From positions 1 to 11,418 of the forward strand of contig JAJYJB010000077.1 of NCBI GenBank assembly GCA_021789735.1: a DNA stretch of 11,418 nucleotides, written 5' to 3'. The notes beneath the pieces were generated by a model. The model saw only the letters and a program-made list of their open reading frames with translations, was not told the DNA's origin and did not search any database. A program made the translations under genes and the position numbers. Of the stretch, positions 1 through 5,962 are shown one piece after another (the stretch's first letter is position 1; every line of letters starts with the position of its first letter). Source of the DNA: Nitrospirota bacterium (GTDB lineage: Bacteria > Nitrospirota > Thermodesulfovibrionia > Thermodesulfovibrionales > JdFR-88).

Positions 1-412
1 CTATAAGGAAGGCCCCGATATAGCCGGCCGGACGGCCGCTCAGATGGAACTTCCTCTCTTTCATAAGGAAGTCGAGCCTGACGATGCCGGAGATGAAGAG
101 GCCGAAGATGATCGTGATCACTCCGCCTGTTATGCGTATCTTGTCCTGGTAGTGGAACAGCCACTGCCCCATGGCGGAGGAAGACGCGCCAAGGCCTATG
201 AACACGGAGGAAAAGCCGCATATGAACGAGGCCGAATTGGCGATGGTAACGCGCTTTATCCGGGCCCTCTGCTCCGCCCCGGCCTCGGTCAGACTTTCAA
301 ATGAAAGCCCCGTTATGAAAGAAACATACGATGGGACGAGGGGCAGCACACAGGGGGAAAGAAAAGACAGCAGTCCAGCCGCAAAAGCCAGAGGGAATGA
401 TACATCGCTCAT
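1..412 (-). CDS. ccdA: CcdA/DsbD-type cytochrome c biogenesis (thiol-electron transport) membrane protein, N-terminal part
   Basis: The first 137 residues are visible; the gene runs off the left edge. The protein starts with a hydrophobic segment carrying FLSPCVLPLVPSYVSFITG (about residues 17-35). This is the first-helix signature of the CcdA/DsbD transmembrane family, and Cys21 corresponds to one of its two redox cysteines; the second lies beyond the edge. Further membrane segments are at about 57-78 and 95-113. Family members carry electrons from cytoplasmic thioredoxin across the inner membrane to periplasmic thiol proteins, for example those that reduce apocytochrome c before haem attachment. 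The ATG overlaps the stop of the upstream MOSC-MogA gene (ATGA) and has a strong Shine-Dalgarno (GGAGGAGG) inside that gene, so it is translationally coupled and the third gene of the mnmA operon. A role in maturing the c-type cytochrome encoded at 4538 is possible but inferred. Confidence 0.88.
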   Translation of the reverse strand, partial: MSDVSFPLAFAAGLLSFLSPCVLPLVPSYVSFITGLSFESLTEAGAEQRARIKRVTIANSASFICGFSSVFIGLGASSSAMGQWLFHYQDKIRITGGVITIIFGLFISGIVRLDFLMKERKFHLSGRPAGYIGAFLI

Positions 413-1335
413 ACCGCGCAGTCCTCCTCCGGGCCCTTTATTTTGCTTATTGCGTGCGGGATGACGTCAATGACCGCCTCAAGTCCTTCCCGCACCGCCT
501 TGGGGCTCCCCGGCAGGTTTATTATAAGGCAAGCGCCCCTGGTGCCCGCAATACCCCTGGAAAGCATGGCCCTCCTGGTCTTTTGCATGCCGTGGGCCCT
601 CATCGCCTCGGCCAGCCCCGGCAACTGTCTCTCAACGACCGACGCCGTGGCCTCCGGGGTTATGTCCCTGTCCGAAAGCCCGGTGCCGCCCGTCGTGATT
701 ATGAGGTCCACCAGGGAGGAATATCTGATGAGCCTCTCCCTGAGCATCTCCGCCTCATCCGGGATCATCTCGTAATGGATAACACCCGCGCCAGCAGCGG
801 ACAGGAGCCTGGCGATGAGCGGGCCGCTCTCATCAGTGCGCTCACCTTTTGCGCCTTTATCGCTCAGGGTTATGACTGCCGCGGTGATATGGAGGACGGC
901 CACGGGGTCCCCGGTCTTTATCCTGCCTCCCGAAAGCACCTTTACGAATATGCCTTCCCTGGGCATGATGCAGTCTCCGGTCTGCCTGTATATCTCGCAC
1001 TTTTCATGGCACCTTTTCCCTATCTGCGTCACCTCCACAACGGACTGGCCGATCAGGAGCTGTGTGCCTACCGGCAGTTCCGCCAGGGCCAGGCCCTCCG
1101 TGGTTATGTTCTCCGCAAAATCTCCGGGGCCGAGGGACGTTTTCCCACCCGGTGAGCACCGGGCCTTGCCTATGCTTTCCACTGCGAGCATGCTTACCTG
1201 GCGGTGCCACGAGGAGGACGCATGGGCGTCTCCCTCGATGCCGAAATTTTCCATGAGAAGGGCCTCCGCGACAGGGGCCTTTCTTGTGCCTTTTTTAGGG
1301 CTTATGTTTATCGAAACGACTTTTCCTTCAGGCAC
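409..1335 (-). CDS. MOSC domain - MogA/MoaB (molybdopterin adenylyltransferase) fusion protein
   Basis: 308 residues with two domains. Residues 1-148 are a MOSC domain (GDAHAS at 35-40, GDFAENITTEG at 71-81, a cysteine cluster C109/C113/C122). MOSC domains are predicted sulfur-carrier or Moco-binding modules. Residues 150-305 are a MogA/MoaB domain with TTGGTGLSDRDITPEAT (214-230), which binds the molybdopterin phosphate region, and NLPGSPKAV (273-281). MogA activates molybdopterin by adenylation before molybdate insertion. The protein is therefore likely to act in the last steps of molybdenum cofactor synthesis in the cytoplasm. The start codon is GTG at 1335, overlapping the mnmA stop by 8 bases; a purine-rich GGGGG lies about 12 bases upstream. 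The stop overlaps the ccdA start. MOSC-MogA fusions occur in other bacteria, so the fusion is not itself a sequencing artefact. Domain calls are firm; which Mo enzyme it serves is not shown here. Confidence 0.9.
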   Translation of the reverse strand: MPEGKVVSINISPKKGTRKAPVAEALLMENFGIEGDAHASSSWHRQVSMLAVESIGKARCSPGGKTSLGPGDFAENITTEGLALAELPVGTQLLIGQSVVEVTQIGKRCHEKCEIYRQTGDCIMPREGIFVKVLSGGRIKTGDPVAVLHITAAVITLSDKGAKGERTDESGPLIARLLSAAGAGVIHYEMIPDEAEMLRERLIRYSSLVDLIITTGGTGLSDRDITPEATASVVERQLPGLAEAMRAHGMQKTRRAMLSRGIAGTRGACLIINLPGSPKAVREGLEAVIDVIPHAISKIKGPEEDCAV

Positions 1336-2482
1336 CGGCGGTTTTTCCCCCTTCTTCTTCTTTTTTCTCCAGAATTATGCCGCCCCCTATTACTGCGTCC
1401 CCGTCATAAAAGACCGCGCTTTGTCCCGGAGCGGCAGCCCATTGGGGAGAATCAAACACAACGCGCGCCGTGCCTGAAAAAGCGGAAACATAAACCGACG
1501 CGGGGGCGGGCCGCATCATTGAGCGGACCTTCACCCCCGCTCCAAAAAACCGAAACCCCTTTTCCCCCTGGTTCCCCTTTTTCAATATGCCGTCCCATCC
1601 GTCCATGAGCCAGCTAAGCTCTCCAACCGTTATTTCGCGGGCAAAGGCCTTTTGCCTGTCTCCCGCGTAAACGGCGTTTTCCGCTGCGTCTATCCTGTAA
1701 ACGTAGAGCGGCTTTGGGTCGTGCGAGTCCCTGTGCCCGCCAAGCCCTTTTCTCTGCCCTATGGTGTAGCGGCAGATGCCGTCATGGGTGCCTATCCGCT
1801 TCCCCGTCTCATCCAGTATCGGGCCCCCGGCCAGCGCGGCCGGGCAAAGCTCCCTCACCATGGCCGGATAATCCCTGCCTTCGATAAAGCATATCTCCTG
1901 GCTTTCGGGCCTGTCAAAGACCGGAAGGCCTGCCTCCCTTGCGATGCGCCGGACGTCTTCTTTTTTCAGTCCTCCCAGGGGGAGCGCAAGCCTTTTCAGT
2001 TCCTCTTTGTCCTGGGCGTAAAGAACGTAGGACTGGTCTTTCTTCGGATCGGCCGCGCGTGAAAGCACAGGGCCTTCCGGCGTTGCCTTTAGCCTGGCAT
2101 AATGGCCGGTTGCTATCAGGTCCGCGCCTCCTTTTATGGCGGCATCCAGAAGGACAGGGAATTTGACGTGCCTGTTGCACAGGATGCACGGGTTTGGCGT
2201 GCGGCCTTTTGAGTAGGCGAGGGCGAACGGCTCGATGACTTTTTCTATAAAGATGTCCCTGGCATCGGCAACGCGATGGGGTATCCCAATGGCCTGTGCC
2301 GTACGGGCCGCGTCCTTCACGCTCTCAAGAGAGCAGCAGGAGCGCGGGTTTTTTTCCTTGCGGGCAATGCGCGTTTCGAACATGAGGAGGCTTACGCCTT
2401 CGACATCGAAACCCTGTTTTTTAAGGAGCATGGCGGCCACGGAAGAATCCACTCCGCCGCTCATTCCAACGAATACTTTCAT
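1328..2482 (-). CDS. mnmA: tRNA-specific 2-thiouridylase MnmA
   Basis: 384 residues, normal length. MnmA adenylates and then thiolates U34 of tRNA-Lys, -Glu and -Gln in the cytoplasm, using sulfur passed from a cysteine desulfurase. Visible motifs: PP-loop ATP site SGGVDSS (8-14), TPNPCILCN (95-103), ATGHYAR (124-130), DQSYVLY (149-155), ESQEICFIEGRDY (193-205) and YTIGQRKGLG (239-248). Cys102 and Cys198 match the two active-site cysteines of E. coli MnmA. The usual Asp three residues before the first one is Cys99 here, giving a CxxC. A further Cys pair sits at 49-50. The ATG at 2482 has no clear Shine-Dalgarno; instead it overlaps the stop of a 7-codon mini-ORF (ATGA). First gene of a three-gene operon with MOSC-MogA and ccdA. 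Confidence 0.96.
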   Translation of the reverse strand: MKVFVGMSGGVDSSVAAMLLKKQGFDVEGVSLLMFETRIARKEKNPRSCCSLESVKDAARTAQAIGIPHRVADARDIFIEKVIEPFALAYSKGRTPNPCILCNRHVKFPVLLDAAIKGGADLIATGHYARLKATPEGPVLSRAADPKKDQSYVLYAQDKEELKRLALPLGGLKKEDVRRIAREAGLPVFDRPESQEICFIEGRDYPAMVRELCPAALAGGPILDETGKRIGTHDGICRYTIGQRKGLGGHRDSHDPKPLYVYRIDAAENAVYAGDRQKAFAREITVGELSWLMDGWDGILKKGNQGEKGFRFFGAGVKVRSMMRPAPASVYVSAFSGTARVVFDSPQWAAAPGQSAVFYDGDAVIGGGIILEKKEEEGGKTAGA

Positions 2483-2564
2483 AATGCGGGCAATACTTTC
2501 ATTTGGCCTTCATAAAGGCTGGTATTAAGGCAATGGCCTTCATAAAGGCTGGCAGAACTTTCAT
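2479..2564 (-). promoter_or_regulatory. Candidate leader of mnmA: two overlapping mini-ORFs
   Basis: Reading the minus strand toward mnmA, one ORF runs 2564-2499 (21 codons, MKVLPAFMKAIALIPAFMKAK, TGA). A second runs 2502-2479 (7 codons, MKVLPAL, TGA). Each stop overlaps the next start as ATGA, the last overlap being with the mnmA ATG at 2482. The second mini-ORF has AAGG four bases before its ATG, while mnmA has no obvious ribosome site of its own. The mini-ORFs repeat the first codons of mnmA (ATGAAAGTATT). They could couple translation into mnmA, or simply be by-products of local duplication. No ribosome or transcript evidence is available from sequence. Confidence 0.3.
2504..2552. repeat. 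Two 19-bp direct repeats, 30-bp period, each with a small hairpin
   Basis: The 19-mer TGGCCTTCATAAAGGCTGG occurs at 2504-2522 and again, identical, at 2534-2552. Each copy contains GCCTT-CATA-AAGGC, a perfect 5-bp stem with a 4-base loop. Flanking partial copies of AATACTTTCAT lie at 2472-2482 (the mnmA start itself) and 2492-2502, with a degenerate copy (AGAACTTTCAT) at 2554-2564. The pattern looks like repeated local duplication of the mnmA start region. The same bases extend the cysteine synthase frame on the other strand. Confidence 0.75.
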
Positions 2565-2585
2565 GAAAGCGGGCATGTCTTATAT

Positions 2586-2600
2586 TAACATCTTATGTTA
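2586..2600. promoter_or_regulatory. Inverted repeat in the divergent mnmA/cysM promoter region
   Basis: TAACAT-CTT-ATGTTA is a perfect 6-bp inverted repeat with a 3-base centre, 17 bases upstream of the cysteine synthase ATG. It lies in an AT-rich stretch (about 2578-2604) that holds possible -10 elements for both directions (TATCAT at 2599-2604 on plus; TATAAG-like near 2580 on minus). No good -35 partner was seen for either. It could be an operator shared by the two divergent genes; this is inference from position and symmetry only. Confidence 0.3.
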
Positions 2601-2616
2601 TCATGGTTTTACTGTT

Positions 2617-3540
2617 ATGAGCGTTCTGGACTGCATAGGCAGGACACCTCTTGTCCTTATCGAGAATCTGAACCCCAACGGGCACAATGGGCACATTGGT
2701 AAAGTACGGCTGTATGCCAAGCTGGAGGGGTCAAACCCCGGCGGCTCCGTTAAAGACAGGATCGCGCTTTACATGATCGAGACGGCGGAGAAGGAAGGCA
2801 GGCTGAAGGACAAGACCATACTCGAGGCCACAAGCGGCAATACGGGCATCGGGCTTGCGATGGTCGGGGCCGCAAAGGGGCTGAAGGTAAAACTCGTGAT
2901 GCCCGCCTGCGTGAGCCTGGAAAGAAGGAGAACCCTTGAGGCCCTCGGGGCGGAGTTGGTGCTCAGCCCTGCCAATGAGGGAACTGACGGGGCCATAAGG
3001 CTTGCGGCAAAGATACTGGCCTCATCTCCGGAAACCTATTTCATGCCGGACCAGTTCAATAACCCAGCAAACATCCTGGCGCATTACGAGACGACCGGCC
3101 CGGAGATAATAGAGCAGACGCAGGGCGCCGTTACCCACTTTGTTGCCGGGATGGGCACTACCGGGACCATCATGGGAACGGGCCGGAGGCTCAAGGAGTT
3201 CAGGAAGGACATAAAGATCATAGGGGTTGAGCCTTATCTTGGGCACAAGATCCAGGGACTAAAGAATATGCAGGAATCCATAGTGCCGGGCATTTATAAC
3301 CCAGTAGCGCTTGATGAAAAGATAAATGTGAATGATGATGACGCCTTTCGCACGGCCAGGGACCTTGCCGTCAGGGAGGGACTTTTCGTCGGCATGTCCA
3401 GCGGGGCGGCCGCCTTCGCCGCCATCCAGCTGGCGGGCAGGCTGGAGGAGGGTACCATAGTTGTGATATTGCCCGATAGGGGAGACCGCTATCTTTCCAC
3501 CTCGCTTTTCGCCTCGGTCTGCGCCAAGTGCCCACCGTAG
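2617..3540 (+). CDS. cysM: Cysteine synthase, CysM-like (PLP-dependent O-acetylserine sulfhydrylase family)
   Basis: 307 residues, usual length for the family. It makes L-cysteine from an activated serine (O-acetylserine or a relative) and a sulfur donor in the cytoplasm, using pyridoxal phosphate. Motifs: NPGGSVKDR (40-48) with the PLP lysine Lys46, TSGNTG (72-77) substrate loop, GMGTTGTIMGTGR (178-190) phosphate-binding glycine loop, and SSGA (261-264). The C-terminal PDRGDRYLST (286-295) is more typical of CysM than CysK. The start at 2617 (MSVLDCIGRTPLV) places the conserved N-terminus correctly. The frame is open back to 2503, but that extension is made of repeat-derived MAFIKAG units and is unlikely to be native. 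No clear Shine-Dalgarno precedes 2617. Divergent from mnmA, whose sulfur ultimately derives from cysteine. The exact sulfur donor and activated serine cannot be told from sequence. Confidence 0.93.
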   Translation: MSVLDCIGRTPLVLIENLNPNGHNGHIGKVRLYAKLEGSNPGGSVKDRIALYMIETAEKEGRLKDKTILEATSGNTGIGLAMVGAAKGLKVKLVMPACVSLERRRTLEALGAELVLSPANEGTDGAIRLAAKILASSPETYFMPDQFNNPANILAHYETTGPEIIEQTQGAVTHFVAGMGTTGTIMGTGRRLKEFRKDIKIIGVEPYLGHKIQGLKNMQESIVPGIYNPVALDEKINVNDDDAFRTARDLAVREGLFVGMSSGAAAFAAIQLAGRLEEGTIVVILPDRGDRYLSTSLFASVCAKCPP

Positions 3541-3560
3541 AATAAATGAATTTCACGATG

Positions 3561-3578
3561 CCCGTAAGGGATTTTTTT
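3561..3578 (+). terminator. Weak intrinsic terminator candidate after cysM
   Basis: CCC-GTAA-GGG is followed by A and seven T residues, 20 bases after the cysM stop. The stem is only three G-C pairs, so termination would be weak. It is listed because the T-run and position fit. Confidence 0.25.
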
Positions 3579-3682
3579 AAAACTTTAACCGCTTCAGACC
3601 AAAAAAGTTCTTGCGTCCCTCGCCCGTTTGAGCACTAGTCACGTTTTTCCTTTTTATATACACATTTCTGCAAAAAAGCAAT

Positions 3683-3710
3683 TAAAGAAATCAAATTTGT
3701 TTGCCGATAA
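3683..3710 (+). promoter_or_regulatory. Sigma-28 (FliA/SigD)-type promoter
   Basis: TAAA at 3683-3686 is followed after 16 bases by GCCGATAA at 3703-3710. The sigma-28 consensus is TAAA, 14-16 bases, GCCGATAA; the -10 element here is a perfect 8 of 8. Transcription would start near 3717, giving a leader of about 35 bases that holds AGAGG (3739-3743) before the ATG at 3753. It lies in a 212-base AT-rich gap and points at an operon that ends in a chemoreceptor, a gene class often driven by the flagellar sigma factor. The spacing is at the long end of the tolerated range and the extended -35 is not conserved (GAAA instead of GTTT). Nothing else in the gap (3541-3752) looks like a gene. Confidence 0.62.
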
Positions 3711-3752
3711 GAAAAATGATCAAAAATTTTATGAAAGCAGAGGCCTAAGTTA

Positions 3753-4472
3753 ATGATTAAAAGACTTGCGTTGACGCTGTTCGTTGTTTTGCTTACCCCT
3801 TTGATCTCTTTTGCGTACCAGGTCCAGGCGGTATCAAACGGAGGGACGATCACGGGCACGGTGCTGTTTACCGGCAACCCCGTCCCGAAGGACCCCACGA
3901 TGCATCCGACCACCAATCAGAGTTACTGCGGCAATACAATGCCAATGCAGACGTATTTGATCAGGAACAGAAGGGTCCAGAACGTGGTTGTCTTCATAAA
4001 AGATATCAGGGCCGGCGCTCCGGTGCCCAAAAGGGCGGTGGTAGCGGACAATTACAAATGCGCTTTCGTTCCTCACGTCGGGATCGGCTTCAAGGGGAAC
4101 GCGCTCACTTTTGCGAACTCGGACCCCCTGTTCCACAACATCCACACCTATCTGAATGACAGCACCTATTACAATGTGGGGCTGCCCTCCAAGGGAATGA
4201 AGATTACAAAGACCCTTACGCAGACGGGCCTTATCGAACTGACATGCGACGCGCATCCCTGGATGGACGGCTGGCTGTATGTTTTTGACAATCCCTATGC
4301 CGCGCTGACCAATGCGAACGGCCAGTTTGTCATCAGGGACGTGCCGCCAGGTGTTTACACCATAGAGGCATGGCATGAGAAAATGGGGAGAATTTTCCTT
4401 GGGAACGTTAAAGTGACCGGCGGCAAGACCACCACCATACAACTGTCTTTCAAGAAGGCCAAAGGGCATTAA
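3753..4472 (+). CDS. Secreted cupredoxin-like protein within a carboxypeptidase-regulatory-like fold
   Basis: 239 residues. Residues 1-21 form a signal peptide (MIKRLALTL..., cleavage likely after SFA), so the protein is periplasmic. The N-terminal GGTITGTVLFTGNPVP (30-45) and the C-terminal TNANGQFVIRDVPPGVYTIEAWH (from 186) resemble the two halves of a carboxypeptidase-regulatory Ig-like domain. Between them is a cupredoxin-like section with HNIH (128-131) and CDAHPWM (165-171). His128 (or 131), Cys165, His168 and Met171 would make a type 1 copper site. Cys59 and Cys103 may form a disulfide. The family is found as methylamine-utilisation-like or plastocyanin-like proteins of unproven function. 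AGAGG lies 9 bases before the ATG. It is the first gene after the sigma-28-type promoter and sits 65 bases before the Cyc2-like cytochrome-porin, so a role as its soluble electron partner is reasonable but inferred. Confidence 0.8.
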   Translation: MIKRLALTLFVVLLTPLISFAYQVQAVSNGGTITGTVLFTGNPVPKDPTMHPTTNQSYCGNTMPMQTYLIRNRRVQNVVVFIKDIRAGAPVPKRAVVADNYKCAFVPHVGIGFKGNALTFANSDPLFHNIHTYLNDSTYYNVGLPSKGMKITKTLTQTGLIELTCDAHPWMDGWLYVFDNPYAALTNANGQFVIRDVPPGVYTIEAWHEKMGRIFLGNVKVTGGKTTTIQLSFKKAKGH

Positions 4473-4537
4473 TAAAAAATTTCATTCATAAATAAATTCC
4501 TTCATACATGGGGAAGTAAAAGAAAAAGAGGATGCTA

Positions 4538-5956
4538 ATGAAAAAGACCGGACGTTTTTTTATGTTTGCCGTTGCTGTATCTTTCTTTGTCTTGTCTTTG
4601 GCTCAAAGATCCGAGGCGGTGCCTTCTTACGCTCGCCAGACTGAGAAACCCTGTACGGCCTGTCACACGATATGGCCAAACTTAAACGAGTATGGCAGGC
4701 AGTTCAAGGTAAAGGCCTATACGGACGCATCCCCGGACTGGGATGTCATCAACAAGGATAGGCTCAATCTTTTCTATATTTTCCCGATCTCCGCGCGCAT
4801 CATGTTCATACCGTACCAGACAGAGCAGGACCCCTCCGGGGTGACCCCCGCTGCTACCAAGCCCGGGTACGGCAATGGCGGCTACAACGCCAACTCTACG
4901 GAAATCGACAATATGCAGCTTTTCGTTGCAGGCAGGATATATAAGTACGCAGGCGTGTTCACCAGTATTGAGAGCGGCCAGGTGCCCAACGGGGACAGCA
5001 GCGGGAACTTTAACCTGGCTGTAGCCAAGCTGGCCTTCGCTCACCCCTTGCCCGGCGGCGGCACCATTGGAGCAGTGCTCTTCTGGGGGCTGCCCACTGC
5101 CGCGGACCCGTTCAACAGCCTCGGTGGATGGGACCGGGACGTTGCCTCCCCCGATGACGAGACCCTGCCGTGGGTCCTCACGAAGGGTTGGACGGGCAAC
5201 TTCTGGAGCGGCAGCAACTATGGCTTGGCGGTCCATGGGTATTTCCTTGGGAACCGGCTCTACGCCGCAGCCGGCGCCCTGCGGGGCGGTGACGTAAGTG
5301 ACGCGGATACCCTTTCCGGGGATTTCATGCACAAGCTGGCAAATTACGGCAATCCCTTCTCGTCCGCAAAAAGCGTAAACGGGAACCCGGTTGGAGGCTA
5401 TGCGCGCCTCGCGTGGGACCAGAAACTTTCCAACGGGGCGGTCACCTTCGGCGGCGCGGTCTATACCGCTACGGAAGACGCATATAACGCCAATACTGGC
5501 GACGCAGCCAGCACACACGTCAACAGGCAGTACATAGACGCCTCGCTGGAGCAGAATTTCGGGCCGGACCACCTGGTTGAGGCGAAAGCTATCTATGGGT
5601 TCGGGCAGGAATCCGGGCTTACTCCGCTTGAGCACGGCGCCGGTACTCTTGGACCCGGAGACACGAGGAGCTTTAACGGCGGGGCCATGGAGGCGGACTA
5701 CTTTTACCAGAGGACCTACGGCATAGTGGGCCAGTACAACTGGGTCACGAACTCAAAGGTCCAGGCCGACGATTTTGATCCCGCAACCAGCCAGCATACA
5801 TGGCTTGTGGGTCTTAATTACCTGCCGTGGCTCAATACCAAGCTGCAGTTCATTTACGCCAATATAAAGAGCAATTACCTGACGGGCGGCACCATCACCT
5901 CCGGTTCCAACGAAACGGACAACCTGTACAAATTCATGGTGGATGTGGCGTTTTAG
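4538..5956 (+). CDS. Cyc2-like outer-membrane monohaem cytochrome c - porin fusion
   Basis: 472 residues from ATG 4538. A signal peptide (about 1-27, ending near SEA) is followed directly by VPSYARQTEKPCTACHTIWP, with one haem c motif CTACH (Cys39, Cys42, His43), then NEYGRQFK. The remaining ~400 residues are rich in alternating aromatic/polar strands and glycine, ending in VDVAF with the terminal Phe of outer-membrane beta barrels. This order and the P-S-[FY]-A-R-Q-T lead are the hallmark of Cyc2, the outer-membrane Fe(II) oxidase of iron-oxidising bacteria (about 400-500 residues). In Cyc2 the haem sits at the barrel and passes electrons inward. Substrate cannot be read from sequence; related proteins occur in organisms not known to oxidise iron. 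An alternative ATG at 4532 abuts the AAAGAGG ribosome site, whereas 4538 has a 6-base spacing and begins MKK. It lies between the cupredoxin gene and the chemoreceptor. Confidence 0.82.
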   Translation: MKKTGRFFMFAVAVSFFVLSLAQRSEAVPSYARQTEKPCTACHTIWPNLNEYGRQFKVKAYTDASPDWDVINKDRLNLFYIFPISARIMFIPYQTEQDPSGVTPAATKPGYGNGGYNANSTEIDNMQLFVAGRIYKYAGVFTSIESGQVPNGDSSGNFNLAVAKLAFAHPLPGGGTIGAVLFWGLPTAADPFNSLGGWDRDVASPDDETLPWVLTKGWTGNFWSGSNYGLAVHGYFLGNRLYAAAGALRGGDVSDADTLSGDFMHKLANYGNPFSSAKSVNGNPVGGYARLAWDQKLSNGAVTFGGAVYTATEDAYNANTGDAASTHVNRQYIDASLEQNFGPDHLVEAKAIYGFGQESGLTPLEHGAGTLGPGDTRSFNGGAMEADYFYQRTYGIVGQYNWVTNSKVQADDFDPATSQHTWLVGLNYLPWLNTKLQFIYANIKSNYLTGGTITSGSNETDNLYKFMVDVAF

Positions 5957-5962
5957 GGCGCA

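Noticed and set aside
331..1155. Long plus-strand open frame of 274 codons
   Set aside because: It is antisense to the MOSC-MogA gene, its translation is Arg/Pro/Gly-rich with no family resemblance, and the opposite strand has clear motifs.
2472..2564. CRISPR-like array
   Set aside because: Only two exact copies of 19 bp with an 11-bp gap and no cas genes; explained better as local duplication of the mnmA start.
2503..2616. N-terminal extension of the cysteine synthase (38 extra residues)
   Set aside because: It is made of repeat-derived units, lacks a ribosome site, and the family's N-terminus starts at MSVLDCIGRTP; used only as a repeat observation.
3541..3682. Small RNA or riboswitch in the gap after cysM
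   Set aside because: AT-rich with only short weak stems; no known riboswitch core could be recognised by eye.
4532..4537. Upstream ATG of the cytochrome-porin gene
   Set aside because: It directly abuts the AAAGAGG ribosome site; the ATG at 4538 has proper spacing and starts with MKK, as usual for a signal peptide.
4682..5635. Minus-strand open frame of 317 codons and the similar 3834-4469 frame
   Set aside because: Both lie antisense to the cytochrome-porin and cupredoxin genes, whose translations show signal peptides and conserved motifs; the antisense proteins resemble nothing.
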